The position numbers and the translations under genes are program-made. The notes below the pieces were generated by a model. It saw nothing but the letters and a program-made list of their open reading frames with translations. It ran no database searches and was not told the origin of the DNA. DNA of 64,000 nucleotides from Microcoleus sp. bin48.metabat.b7b8b9.023 (lineage in GTDB: Bacteria > Cyanobacteriota > Cyanobacteriia > Cyanobacteriales > Microcoleaceae): the NCBI RefSeq assembly GCF_013299185.1, contig NZ_JAAFKG010000012.1:1-64000 (forward strand), read 5' to 3'. Positions 27,888-36,617 of the stretch are shown here, piece by piece (positions within the stretch are counted from its first letter, which is position 1; each line of letters opens with the position of its first letter).

Positions 27888-28445
27888 TCATTCATTCACC
27901 TCAGCAAATCCCAAATCAGAACCTTTTCCCGCGTGCACCAAAGCCAACTTTTCGTAACGCTTGGCGTGTTCCACCAACTCCGCAGATTCTTCTTCAGACA
28001 AGTCTCGCAGCCGCTTGGCAGGCACTCCCGCAACCAGCGTGTGAGGGGGAACGTCCTTCGTGACAACCGCCCCTGCACCGACGATCGCGCCTGTACCCAC
28101 TCTCACTCCGTCCAGGACGATCGCCCCAATCCCGATCAAACAGCCCCGTTCAATGTAAGCTGAATGAATCACCGCTCGGTGTCCGACTGTCACGAAATCT
28201 TCTAAAACAGTCGGTTTCCCCGGATCGCCGTGTAGAATTGCTCCATCTTGGATATTGGTACTTTTGCCGATCGCAATTCGTTCTACATCCCCCCGCACCA
28301 CTGCCCCGTACCAGATACTCGCGCCCGCAGCCACCTCTACCCTGCCGATGACAACAGCGCCTTTCGCTACAAAAGCAGCTTGGGAGAGATCCGGTGCAGG
28401 CCAATAGGCAGGAAGTGCAGGCAGAGGTTCGTTGAGATTGCTCAT
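27888..28445 (-). CDS. Gamma-carbonic anhydrase-like hexapeptide-repeat protein
   Basis: The 185-residue protein forms a left-handed beta helix, seen as [LIV]-G-x4 hexapeptide periodicity over residues 25-140, then a C-terminal helix. It should be a trimer with metal at subunit interfaces. The expected gamma-CA ligands are present: His72, His89 and His94, with Arg51 and Asp53. The acidic-loop glutamates of archaeal Cam are not apparent. Bacterial members (YrdA/PaaY/CaiE group) may be carbonic anhydrases or acyl-CoA-linked enzymes, and many show little activity in vitro. It is a single gene, not part of the carboxysome cluster. It is the second carbonic-anhydrase-type gene in this window. Confidence 0.85.
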   Translation of the reverse strand: MSNLNEPLPALPAYWPAPDLSQAAFVAKGAVVIGRVEVAAGASIWYGAVVRGDVERIAIGKSTNIQDGAILHGDPGKPTVLEDFVTVGHRAVIHSAYIERGCLIGIGAIVLDGVRVGTGAIVGAGAVVTKDVPPHTLVAGVPAKRLRDLSEEESAELVEHAKRYEKLALVHAGKGSDLGFAEVNE

Positions 28446-28550
28446 CTTTTTGGTCGATCGTGATACTTCTAGCAGATTAGCTGGTTGTTGATACGGGATA
28501 TAATAAGACTATTTGCCACTTTTGCAGATAAATATGTTGGGACGCCATAA

Positions 28551-29060
28551 ATGATTGAAGTTGCCTTGCAATACCCGATGTTTGGCCCGGAAATTCAGTG
28601 TCCCCACTGTCGCCAAACAATTCCGGCTTTAACACTCACGGATACCTATTTGTGTCCGCGTCACGGGGCATTTGAGGCAGATCCAAAAACGGGGGAACTC
28701 GTTCACCTTCAGTCTGGGCGACACTGGCGCCGCTGGGAGGATGAATGGTATCGCCAGCACACTCACCCTGACGGAATTCGGTTTGAAATTCACGAAGCGC
28801 TCGATCGACTTTATACTCAAGGGTACCGAGCAACTCGCGTCATTGTTGCCCAACGTTATCGAGACTTAATCAGCGCTTATTTGGAACGCAGCACCCCTTG
28901 GCGGGGCCAGCCGGACTCGCCACGCCCCCGACTGTACGGTTTACCTGTGGATTTTAGCCCCGATCCTGAAGAGGAACCTTGTTGGGAAGTGATTAATTTT
29001 GATTTGGAAAAAGAACCGGGAGTTCCAATTAGATATCCCTATTTTCGGTTGTTTGAATAG
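28551..29060 (+). CDS. TIGR02652 family conserved cyanobacterial protein
   Basis: The 169-residue protein matches a family kept across cyanobacteria without a known function. The N-terminus has a small zinc-ribbon pattern (CPHC at about 17-20 and CPRHG at about 36-40). The rest is soluble and rich in Arg, Trp and Pro (SGRHWRRWEDEWYRQH near 53-68), ending with the conserved PYFRLFE. It stands alone between the gamma-CA gene (divergent) and a heptamer array. A nucleic-acid or metal-binding role would fit the ribbon, but that is inference. Confidence 0.8.
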   Translation: MIEVALQYPMFGPEIQCPHCRQTIPALTLTDTYLCPRHGAFEADPKTGELVHLQSGRHWRRWEDEWYRQHTHPDGIRFEIHEALDRLYTQGYRATRVIVAQRYRDLISAYLERSTPWRGQPDSPRPRLYGLPVDFSPDPEEEPCWEVINFDLEKEPGVPIRYPYFRLFE

Positions 29061-29285
29061 TCATCGGTCATCGGGCATCGGGCATTGGGCATCGGGCATC
29101 GGTCATTAGTGCTGTCCCCGAAGAGGTAACGTTATTAGTTATTAGTCATTAGTTGATTAGTAGTAGGTAAAAATTGACAACTATCAACTGTCAACTATCA
29201 ACTGTCAACTATCAACTGCCAACTATCAACTGTCAACTGCCAACTATCAACTGTCAACTGTCAACTGTCAACTGTCAACTGCCAA
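29061..29285. repeat. Heptamer arrays before the VOC gene
   Basis: Arrays of GGGCATC/GGGCATT units (about 29070-29105), TCATTAG units (29105-29165) and CAACTGT/CAACTAT/CAACTGC units (about 29178-29283) follow one another. One copy of AGTGCTGTCCCCG sits between. The last unit abuts the start codon of the VOC gene, leaving no native leader. Confidence 0.9.
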
Positions 29286-29738
29286 ATGCACCACGCCTCT
29301 ATTCGCACTGCTAACATTCATCGGGCGATCGCCTTTTACGAACAGTTGGGATTTACTGTGAGCGATCGCTTTACCACAGGTTACACCCTAGCCTGCTGGA
29401 TGGAAGGTCTCAACGGACGCATCGAACTAATCCAAATCCCCGAACCAAAACCCGCACCGGATGCTTTCGGTGACGAGCATTATGTTGGATATTATCATTT
29501 ATCTTTCGATTTAACTGAGGCGACAACTGATTTGCCGAGTTGGTTGGAGTCTCTCAAACAGCGGTTTGAGGAAGCAGCCTCTGAACAACCAAACCAGTTT
29601 CAAGCTTTGAAAGTTTTATTAGAACCGACTCAACAGGCGATCGGGCAAAATGTTTATGAAGTAGCTTTTATTGCCGATACCGATGGTTTGCCCTTAGAGT
29701 TTATCCGGCGTCTTAATTCTATCAATTCTGAAAATTAG
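29286..29738 (+). CDS. VOC family protein (glyoxalase I-like)
   Basis: The 150-residue protein has the vicinal-oxygen-chelate fold: two beta-alpha-beta-beta-beta modules, beginning HHASIRTANIHRAIAFYEQLGF. Metal-ligand positions look present: His near the N-terminus, Glu in RIELIQI, His in YYHLSFD and Glu in LPLEFIRR. Similar cyanobacterial proteins are annotated as lactoylglutathione lyase-like or dioxygenase-like; the substrate is unknown. The start at 29286 directly follows a CAACTGT heptamer array, so its promoter and ribosome-binding site may have been displaced. It is a single-gene unit. Confidence 0.85.
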   Translation: MHHASIRTANIHRAIAFYEQLGFTVSDRFTTGYTLACWMEGLNGRIELIQIPEPKPAPDAFGDEHYVGYYHLSFDLTEATTDLPSWLESLKQRFEEAASEQPNQFQALKVLLEPTQQAIGQNVYEVAFIADTDGLPLEFIRRLNSINSEN

Positions 29739-30257
29739 GAAAACGGCATTGCCGCGTCCGGGCCAGGATTTAGGACTTTTAACTTTGTTTGATAGCGCCA
29801 GTCAATCGTAGATATTAGATGCAACACAGCACGAGCCAATAAGATCGTGTCCTGTCAATTAGCATAAAAAAAACCGTTCGTAGTGCGGACTTCAGTCCGC
29901 TCTTAGGAATTAAAAGAAATAACTTGTACAATTAAATCCCAGAAGCCTTGATTCTAGCTAAACTATTCCGACCTTAGCCACCTTATTTATTTTTCATTCC
30001 TTAGGCTGCGGACTGAAGTCCGCACTACGAACCAATCTTGCTGCATAGCGGACTGAAGTCCTCACTACGAACCAATCTTGCTGCATAGCGGACTGAAGTC
30101 CTCACTACGAACCAATCTTGCTGCAATAATATCAATTCCTGTCAATTAGCATAACAAAAACCGTTCGTAGTGCGGACTTCAGTCCGCAGCCGTATAGCGG
30201 ACTGAAGTCCGCACTACGAACCAATCTTGCTGCGATTAATTGATGCAATCAATTCTT
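29739..30257. repeat. Cluster of GGACTGAAGTCC hairpin repeats
   Basis: At least six copies of a unit like GCGGACTGAAGTCCGCACTACGAACC, in both orientations, lie between 29875 and 30230. Some carry the extra phrase AATCTTGCTGCATA, and the phrase CTGTCAATTAGCATAA occurs twice (29854, 30138), flanking the cluster. No gene is present in this 500-bp stretch. Confidence 0.85.
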
Positions 30258-30266
30258 GACAAAACA

Positions 30267-30286
30267 AAACCCGCTGGTGCGGGTTT
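30267..30286 (-). terminator. Rho-independent terminator of the C-terminal processing protease gene
   Basis: AAACCCGC (30267-30274) and GCGGGTTT (30279-30286) form an 8-bp stem with a TGGT loop. Read on the minus strand it is followed by TTGTTTTGT, a T-rich tail. It lies 38 bp past the protease stop codon. Confidence 0.85.
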
Positions 30287-30323
30287 CATCTTAAAGCTGA
30301 TTGTTATTGTCTGACGGTTTCAA

Positions 30324-31655
30324 CTACTTTTTAGGAACAAGAGCTTCATTACCAGTAGGGCGAGTTGACGCAGCGGTAGTTTTCAAAAGTGCGATCGCCT
30401 GCGCGTAGCAAGGATCGTCCTTCGTCGCAACCAACGTCGGTTTATTAGCTAATTTCAGTTTTTGTTCGTCGCTAACTTCCACCTTGACATCGGGAGTAAC
30501 GCCCTTGTGGCTGATATCCGTACCGTTGGGGGTATAGTAGTGAGCGATCGTCACCGCCAATCCCGAACCGTCAGACAAAGGATGCGTAGACTGCACCAAA
30601 GCTTTGCCAAAAGTTTGGCCGCCCATCACAGTGGCCCGCTTGTTGTCCTTCAGCGCACCGGCCAAAATCTCGCTGGCGCTGGCCGAGTTGTTGTCTACCA
30701 GCACCACCAAAGGCTTGTTAGTGATTGCAGTGCGGTTGGCCCGCATTTCCTGAGAATCTCCCGCACGATAGACTGTACGGACGATCGCCCCAGAATCCAT
30801 CCACATCTGCGCGATATCAATGCTCACCGACAGCAACCCGCCGGGATTACCCCGCAAATCCAACACAAAAGCGTCAGCTTTCTGCTCCGAGAGGTTTTTA
30901 ATCGCCCGCTGCATTTGTTCGCCCGCGTGGGAGCTAAACTCTTGCAAGCGGATATAACCGACATTCTTGTCAGCTTCCTTCTTGAGACTGTAGCGAACCG
31001 CTGCTACCTCAATTTTCGCCCTAGTCAGAGTAATATCAAACTCGCTTTTGCCCTGACGAGCAATCCGCAGGGTGACTTTCGTGCCTTCGGCGCCCCGAAT
31101 TACCTGAGCCGCATCCGCGACAGTCATACCTTTGGTAAGTTTGCCATCAATCACCAAAATCCTATCGCCAGCTTGAATCCCCGCCTTCATGGCTGGGGAA
31201 TTTTCCATCGGCTCAACTACCGTGATCGCTTTCGTTTTCTCGTCTTCTTCGAGCCTCATCCCCACCCCTGTCAGTTCACCAGAGATTTGACTCTTCAGCG
31301 CTTCGTACTGTTTCGGATCCATGAAGCGCGTGTAGGGGTCTTTTAATTTCTCTAGGGCATTGCGGAGGGCAGTGTAGGCCGCTTCGCGAGAAGTATAATT
31401 TTTGCTGAGCAATTCTTGGCGGGTGACTTGCCAGTCAGTCTTGTTAAAGGTTGGATCGACATAATCTCGGTTCACAATTTGCCAAGCTTCGTCTAAGACA
31501 GCTTTGGGGCTATCTTGAAGTTCGGCGCGGACTGACTGACTCAGACTGGGAACGAGTAAAGATATCGAAGCGGTTGTCGCCATCGCCCCAGTGAACAGGG
31601 CTGCCTGTAACTTAGAAAAGCGTCTGCGGGCTTGATTCATTGAATTTTGGCTCAA
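30324..31655 (-). CDS. S41 family carboxyl-terminal processing protease
   Basis: The 443-residue protease is exported and trims the C-termini of lumenal or periplasmic proteins. Cyanobacteria have three paralogs, one of which matures the D1 protein of photosystem II. Residues 1-43 are an Arg-rich start and a hydrophobic signal or anchor ending near AELQDSP. A PDZ domain (about 105-190, GVGMRLEED...GIQAGDRILVIDG) is followed by the S41 core with the Ser of SASASE and, 25 residues later, the Lys of TFGK that form the Ser-Lys dyad. All parts look intact. Whether it is CtpA, CtpB or CtpC cannot be settled here, so I give no symbol. It has its own terminator and is divergent from the next gene. 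Confidence 0.9.
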   Translation of the reverse strand: MSQNSMNQARRRFSKLQAALFTGAMATTASISLLVPSLSQSVRAELQDSPKAVLDEAWQIVNRDYVDPTFNKTDWQVTRQELLSKNYTSREAAYTALRNALEKLKDPYTRFMDPKQYEALKSQISGELTGVGMRLEEDEKTKAITVVEPMENSPAMKAGIQAGDRILVIDGKLTKGMTVADAAQVIRGAEGTKVTLRIARQGKSEFDITLTRAKIEVAAVRYSLKKEADKNVGYIRLQEFSSHAGEQMQRAIKNLSEQKADAFVLDLRGNPGGLLSVSIDIAQMWMDSGAIVRTVYRAGDSQEMRANRTAITNKPLVVLVDNNSASASEILAGALKDNKRATVMGGQTFGKALVQSTHPLSDGSGLAVTIAHYYTPNGTDISHKGVTPDVKVEVSDEQKLKLANKPTLVATKDDPCYAQAIALLKTTAASTRPTGNEALVPKK

Positions 31656-31836
31656 TTCGATTTTTGATTTTTGATTGGAGATTTAAAATTGCTAAAAAAT
31701 CTCAAACTACCACTTAAACTATGTTGTGGAGGCCATAGCATCCCTTTTGACAGTTTAACCAGCTTTACAGTCGATCGCCAACCAATCATTACTGTATTTT
31801 AATAAACTTAATTTAAAACTTGGATTTTAATGTCTC

Positions 31837-32676
31837 ATGGAAACTAAAATCGAAAATTTTTCCCGTAAGTGGTTGAGCCTGCTCGTTAATGGAGTTATCG
31901 GTGCAGCAGCGCTGGCTGGAGTCATTACCATGCAGTCGATCGGGCAATTAGGCGGAATGACCTCAGTTGGCGTTGAGGAGCAAAAGCCACTCTCTGCAAT
32001 ATCTGCTGCTAGTTTCAAGCAAGCCGCCCAGCAAGAAGCCCAGCAAGAAGCCCTGCGGCTGAAAATGCTCAAAAATCTCCCTAGTTTTGGGTTTGACAAT
32101 TTAATTGCAGATTGGACATTTCTCAAATTTTTGCAGTATTTTGGCGATGACGAAGCCCGAAATGTGACCGGCTACAATCTCAGCCAAGATTATTTTGACA
32201 TAGTTACCCAGCGCGACCCCAGGTGGGCTGACATCTACCTATTTCTCTCCACAGCCGTTTCTTTTTATCAAGGAAAACCTGAAACTGCTGTTAAGTTCAT
32301 CGAGCGGGGTACTAACGCCTTGTCGCCGCAAATTCATCCCCAAGCGTGGATAGTGTGGCGAACCAAAGGTATTGATGAGTTACTGCTGTTGGGAGACATT
32401 CCCGAGTCAATTCGCTCTCACGAAATGGCTGCTGATTGGGTGGAAAAAACCCCGAATGAGTCAAAATTGGCGCCTGTTTTTCGAGCAACTGCTGAGTTTT
32501 TGCGCCGAGATCCAGATAGCGTGCCGGTGCGGTTTAATGCTTGGAGTACGGTTTATTATCAAACAACTGATAAGTTGGTTCGTCAAAGAGCAAAACAAGC
32601 TCTTGTCAAGTTGGGAGCTCGGGTGCAAAAAGATCGGGATGGAAAGGAAAGTTTTATTTTACCTCCGAGAAATTAG
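31837..32676 (+). CDS. Membrane-anchored cyanobacterial hypothetical protein with TPR-like C-terminus
   Basis: The 279-residue protein has one N-terminal membrane segment (about 15-35, LLVNGVIGAAALAGVI), then a Gln/Ala-rich helical linker (SFKQAAQQEAQQEALRLKML), then a helical domain rich in aromatic residues that resembles degenerate tetratricopeptide repeats (DIYLFLSTAVSFYQGKPETAV, IPESIRSHEMAADWVEK). It is probably exposed to the periplasm or lumen. I know no function for this family. It is divergent from the processing protease gene, with about 180 bp between them, which could hold both promoters. Confidence 0.7.
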   Translation: METKIENFSRKWLSLLVNGVIGAAALAGVITMQSIGQLGGMTSVGVEEQKPLSAISAASFKQAAQQEAQQEALRLKMLKNLPSFGFDNLIADWTFLKFLQYFGDDEARNVTGYNLSQDYFDIVTQRDPRWADIYLFLSTAVSFYQGKPETAVKFIERGTNALSPQIHPQAWIVWRTKGIDELLLLGDIPESIRSHEMAADWVEKTPNESKLAPVFRATAEFLRRDPDSVPVRFNAWSTVYYQTTDKLVRQRAKQALVKLGARVQKDRDGKESFILPPRN

Positions 32677-32942
32677 GGTGCGCGATGCACGCTCCTGATG
32701 CTGTTCTGTGCAAATTTTAACTACCAGCCGGGAAGTCTAAGGGTATATTCAGAGGGGATAAATCTCAATTGCTGCGCTCAGTACCCCGTCGGGAATTACC
32801 GCGCTTGATGAAAGGCTCGTCGAATGGAGGAACGGAAGCCGACAATTAGACATTGCGAGTACCTTTAATTTTGATGTACTTTCTCAACATTAAATCAAAA
32901 GAAATGGTACATTAAGGTAGGTCGAAAAAAAACAAGTTAAAA
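32677..32942. mobile_element. Left flank / left-end hairpin of the TnpB element
   Basis: Between the hypothetical gene and tnpB there is no ORF. An imperfect hairpin joins TACCTT...ATGTAC (32860-32879) to GTACAT-AAGGTA (32907-32919), close to the start codon, as expected of an IS200/IS605 left end. Further upstream GGCT/AGCC and CCCG/CGGG pairings (32775-32842) suggest added structure. The exact outer boundary is not visible. Confidence 0.45.
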
Positions 32943-34376
32943 ATGCAACTCACTTACAAATACCGCCTTAAACCCACCAAAGCCCAACTAATGACGATTG
33001 TGGCTCACTTAGAACTCTGTCGCCGACAATATAACTACCGACTCGGCGAAAGATTCAGATGGTGGGAATCTACGAGAACGCCCATTAATTCCTGTCCATT
33101 AGTTGTTTCAATAGTCCCTCTTGAGGAGATTTACAGAAGTATTCCTTTAACCAGAGTGCAGACTAGAGATGGCAGGAAGAAGGATGAATCAGGAAATCCT
33201 TTGACAAAAAAAGGTGATGTTTTCTCGAACATTGAAGGCGGATATGTACAGTGGCAGGCAATACAACTTGCTGACTTGAAAAACACTAAAAAACTGTTTT
33301 CCGACTACAAAGCGTTGGATTCACAGGTTTTGCAAGATGTCGTCAACAGAGTTGAAACTGCTTTTTCAAACTTTACCACGCCCGACAAAAACGGCAATCG
33401 TAGAGGCAAGCCCAAATTCAAGGGATTCCACTACTACAAGTCCTTCACTTATCCTCAATTAGACAACTTAGATATCATCAAGGATGAGCAAGATAGGATT
33501 TGTATTAGCCTTGCTAAAATAGGTCAAGTACCTATGGTTTTCCACCGACCAATACCAACAGGATTCAAGGTCAAGACGGGTACAGTCATCAGAAAAGCGG
33601 ATGGGTGGTACATTTCCCTGACGCTAGAAGATAAGAGAGTCCCCATAACGGTTGCAGCAATTCAACCGACCGAAGAAAATACCGTGGGTATCGACCTGGG
33701 AATTACTAATTACGTTTACCTTTCCAAGGTTGAAAGGATTGAAAATCCTAGATTATTGAGAAAATCGGCTCAGAAGTTAGCAAGACTTCAAGCGAAGTTA
33801 GCGAATAAAGTTAAGGGTTTTAAGCCTTGGAGAATCATCAAGGACAAGATTTCCAAGCTCCATCAGTTTGTAGCTAGAGCTAGATTAGATTTTCAATTTA
33901 AAACGGCACATGAGCTATTCAGCAAGTGTGATGTTTTAGTTGTTGAAGACTTGAGCGTCAAAAATCTCACTAGACGTGCCAAGCCCAAGGCTGATGTTGA
34001 AAATGGTAATTTGGTTTATTTGCCGAACGGTCAGTCAGCCAAAAGTGGTTTGAATAAATCCATGCTTGATGCTGCTCATGGGCAATTCGCTAGCGTCCTG
34101 AAATATGTCGCCTGGAAATTAGGTAAAAACGTTTTGTTTGTTGACCCAAAGGGAACTTCTCAACATTGTTGGAACTGTCTCAACAAAGTTCCAAAAGAAT
34201 TATCGGAGCGGTGGCATTCTTGTCAGTGCGGAGAATTTTTGGCTCGGGATGAAAACTCAGCTAAACTTATCAAGAAGATTGGTCTGAGTTGCGAAAGTGG
34301 CGGGGGAACTCCGTCACTCAAAAAAGCCTTTGCAAAAAAGGAAAAAGAAGCCTGCGGTCTAACGGTACTCCGTTGA
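32943..34376 (+). CDS. tnpB: IS200/IS605-family TnpB (RNA-guided nuclease, Cas12-like)
   Basis: The 477-residue protein is a TnpB of the type related to Cas12. Family members are guided by an RNA made from the element's right end and cut target DNA. The N-terminus has the TnpB opening (TYKYRLKPTKAQ) with an inserted stretch around 45-95. RuvC motifs are complete: I near 249 (GIDLGITNYV, Asp about 251), II near 335 (VVEDLS, Glu) and III near 434-440 (ARDENS, Asp about 436). The zinc finger is CWNC (about 409-412) with CQC (about 427-429). No TnpA lies nearby, so the element would need TnpA in trans. A hairpin AACGG/CCGTT (34361-34374) overlaps the stop codon, as expected where the guide RNA and right end begin. 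It sits 13 bp from rluE. Confidence 0.9.
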   Translation: MQLTYKYRLKPTKAQLMTIVAHLELCRRQYNYRLGERFRWWESTRTPINSCPLVVSIVPLEEIYRSIPLTRVQTRDGRKKDESGNPLTKKGDVFSNIEGGYVQWQAIQLADLKNTKKLFSDYKALDSQVLQDVVNRVETAFSNFTTPDKNGNRRGKPKFKGFHYYKSFTYPQLDNLDIIKDEQDRICISLAKIGQVPMVFHRPIPTGFKVKTGTVIRKADGWYISLTLEDKRVPITVAAIQPTEENTVGIDLGITNYVYLSKVERIENPRLLRKSAQKLARLQAKLANKVKGFKPWRIIKDKISKLHQFVARARLDFQFKTAHELFSKCDVLVVEDLSVKNLTRRAKPKADVENGNLVYLPNGQSAKSGLNKSMLDAAHGQFASVLKYVAWKLGKNVLFVDPKGTSQHCWNCLNKVPKELSERWHSCQCGEFLARDENSAKLIKKIGLSCESGGGTPSLKKAFAKKEKEACGLTVLR

Positions 34377-34380
34377 CCGT
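34361..34380. mobile_element. Right-end hairpin of the TnpB element
   Basis: AACGG-TACT-CCGTT (34361-34374), with an alternative ACGGT/ACCGT pairing (34362-34366, 34376-34380), spans the tnpB stop codon. In IS200/IS605 elements the 3' end of tnpB doubles as the guide RNA scaffold. The outer limit must lie within or before the tail of rluE at 34390. Confidence 0.45.
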
Positions 34381-34389
34381 CAGGTTAGT

Positions 34390-34962
34390 TCACAATAGTT
34401 TGATTTCTGTTGGAGTTATTTCGCGCCATTCACCGGGTTTGAGCCCTTCTAGACGCAAATGCCCGATCGCACTTCTCACCAGCCGCAGCGTCGGAAACCC
34501 CACTGCTGCCGTCATCCGGCGCACTTGGCGGTTGCGCCCTTCTGTAAGAGTCATTTCCAGCCAAGCTGTGGGAATGTGTTTGCGAAATCGAATCGGGGGT
34601 TCGCGGGGCGGTAATTGAGGTTCTGCGGACAATAATTGCACTTTTGCCGATCGAGTCCGATAATCTTGAATTGTGACACCAGTTTCTAAACGGGCGATCG
34701 CGCCTGCATCAGGAATCCCTTCCACCTGCACCAAGTAAGTGCGGGGATGAGCGAATTTTGGATCGCTGAGGCGGTGCTGCATTTGTCCGTCATCGGTTAA
34801 CAGTAGCAAACCTTCACTATCGCGATCGAGCCTCCCGACCGCATAAACATCAGGAATCGGAATATAATCTTTCAGGGTTCTGCGCTTAGCTTCCCCTGAA
34901 TTATCAGTGAATTGAGTTAAAACATCGTAAGGTTTGTAAAATAAAATGTAACGATAAGGCAT
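34390..34962 (-). CDS. rluE: 23S rRNA pseudouridine synthase RluE-like
   Basis: The product of about 190 residues isomerises a uridine in 23S rRNA (E. coli RluE modifies U2457). It lacks the S4 domain, as RluE does, and begins directly with [16 protein letters not shown]. The catalytic Asp is in [11 protein letters not shown] (about 43-53). The closing signatures [21 protein letters not shown] and GEWREI are intact. The ATG at 34962 is preferred to a GTG two codons earlier. It converges with tnpB: the stop lies 13 bp from the tnpB stop, so the TnpB element appears to have inserted at the very end of this gene without damaging it. Confidence 0.9.
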   Translation of the reverse strand: MPYRYILFYKPYDVLTQFTDNSGEAKRRTLKDYIPIPDVYAVGRLDRDSEGLLLLTDDGQMQHRLSDPKFAHPRTYLVQVEGIPDAGAIARLETGVTIQDYRTRSAKVQLLSAEPQLPPREPPIRFRKHIPTAWLEMTLTEGRNRQVRRMTAAVGFPTLRLVRSAIGHLRLEGLKPGEWREITPTEIKLL

Positions 34963-35165
34963 AACCACTTAAAAAATAAAAATGTACCAACTGAAACAAT
35001 ATAACTCCCCCAAAAAATACACTTTTTCTTTCTCCTTTCTCCCTCTGCGCCCTCTGTGGCCTCTGCGGTTCATAAAAAAATAAATATTGTCAACCAACGA
35101 TTCAAACCTGCCATAAAATCTTCAGCCTGTAAGAGCCTCACCAATCTAAACTACCCAATTTTACC

Positions 35166-36281
35166 ATGCCCAAAACCATTCACCGCATTTGCATCGTTCT
35201 AGGAACGCGCCCCGAAGCAATCAAACTAGCCCCAGTAATTCAACTGTTCAAAAAATCGCCCAACTTTGACACCCAAGTAATTTTAACCGGTCAGCACCGA
35301 GAAATGGTCGAGCAAGTGATGCAAATGTTCGACCTAAAAGCCGATCGAGATTTAGCAATTATGCAGCACCAGCAAAGCTTGACGGATATCACTTCCCGGA
35401 GTTTGCATGGTTTGGAAGCGTTGTTTAAAGAGTTGCAGCCCGACATCGTCTTAGTACAGGGCGACACAACGACAGCCTTTGCCGCAGCCTTGGCTGCATT
35501 CTACCAAAAAATACCAGTAGGTCACGTAGAAGCCGGATTGCGGACTGACGATATGTTCAATCCCTATCCCGAAGAAGCTAACCGGCGGTTGATTTCGCAG
35601 CTCACACGGCTGCATTTTGCCCCAACAGCGCTGGCTGCGGAGAATTTAGTGCGATCGGGCGTTTTGGGAGAAATTCACCGTACAGGCAACACAGTAATCG
35701 ACGCCTTGCTATCAGTCGCCAAACGCGAACCCGAATGCAACATTCCCAACTTAGATTGGAGCCAACATCGCACCATTTTAGCAACAGTCCACCGCCGCGA
35801 AAATTGGGGCAAACCATTAGCAGGAATTGCGCGGGCATTCATCCAAATTTTAGATAAATTTCCCGACACAGCCTTGCTCTTACCACTACACCGAAATCCC
35901 ACAGTGAGGGAACCATTAAAAGCACTTTTAGGCGACCATTCGAGAATCTTTTTAACAGAACCATTAGATTACGCAGAATTAGTAGGAGCGATGCAGAGAA
36001 GTCATTTAATCTTGACAGATTCAGGCGGATTGCAAGAAGAAGCACCGAGTTTGGGCAAGCCTGTTTTAGTATTGCGAGAAACCACAGAAAGGCCAGAAGC
36101 AGTTTCCGCAGGCACTGCTAAACTTGTCGGTACAAATTCTGATACAATTACAGCAGAAGCCGCAGAATTGCTGAGTGATTCTAAAGCTTACGACGCGATG
36201 GCAATGGCAATCAATCCCTTTGGCGACGGTTTAGCCTCCTCTAGAATTTTGAAAATAGTTGCAGACTACTTTTCTGAGTAA
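35166..36281 (+). CDS. wecB: UDP-N-acetylglucosamine 2-epimerase (non-hydrolysing)
   Basis: The 371-residue enzyme interconverts UDP-GlcNAc and UDP-ManNAc, feeding surface polysaccharide synthesis in the cytoplasm. It has the GT-B-like double Rossmann fold of the family: GTRPEAIKLAPVI at 12-24, TGQHREMV near 41, VQGDTTTAFAAALAAFY near 96, GHVEAGLRTDD near 118, and the UDP-binding DSGGLQEEAPSLGKP near 285 followed by RETTERPEA. It appears complete. The ATG at 35166 is reasonable although the ribosome-binding site is weak. It stands alone, followed by tandem repeats. Confidence 0.93.
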   Translation: MPKTIHRICIVLGTRPEAIKLAPVIQLFKKSPNFDTQVILTGQHREMVEQVMQMFDLKADRDLAIMQHQQSLTDITSRSLHGLEALFKELQPDIVLVQGDTTTAFAAALAAFYQKIPVGHVEAGLRTDDMFNPYPEEANRRLISQLTRLHFAPTALAAENLVRSGVLGEIHRTGNTVIDALLSVAKREPECNIPNLDWSQHRTILATVHRRENWGKPLAGIARAFIQILDKFPDTALLLPLHRNPTVREPLKALLGDHSRIFLTEPLDYAELVGAMQRSHLILTDSGGLQEEAPSLGKPVLVLRETTERPEAVSAGTAKLVGTNSDTITAEAAELLSDSKAYDAMAMAINPFGDGLASSRILKIVADYFSE

Positions 36282-36296
36282 AGATTAATCCTAAAA

Positions 36297-36480
36297 TAGG
36301 TTTGTAGTGAGGACTTTAGTCCGCATCAGGTTTGTAGTGAGGACTTTAGTCCGCATCAGGTTTGTAGTGAGGACTTTAGTCCGCATCAGGTTTGTAGTGA
36401 GGACTTTAGTCCGCATCAGGTTTGTAGTGAGGACTTTAGTCCGCATCCATAACTAGGACTAAAGTCCTTACTACAAACCA
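36297..36480. repeat. Five tandem 30-bp repeats plus an inverted copy
   Basis: The unit AGGTTTGTAGTGAGGACTTTAGTCCGCATC (given in two parts: AGGTTTGTAGTGAGG and ACTTTAGTCCGCATC) recurs five times with no variation between 36297 and 36446. An inverted partial copy (GGACTAAAGTCCTTACTACAAACC) follows. There are no spacers, so this is not a CRISPR array. Confidence 0.9.
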
Positions 36481-36617
36481 ATATGATTGCGTTCATTCTA
36501 TGGAAAATGAGATAATTTGCGATCGAATAGGGTGCGCCAAAGAGCACCTTACAACTATCAGTTCAAAAACCCGGTTTTTTAGTGAGCGAGTGCGATCGCA
36601 AACTAATTTAGATATAT

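Noticed and set aside
30462-31346. 294-aa plus-strand ORF opposite the processing protease
   Set aside because: It lies wholly within the S41 protease gene on the other strand and has a composition typical of an antisense shadow.
36297-36446. CRISPR-like direct repeats of 30 bp
   Set aside because: Copies are head to tail with no spacers, and the core is a dispersed intergenic hairpin. No cas gene is in the window.
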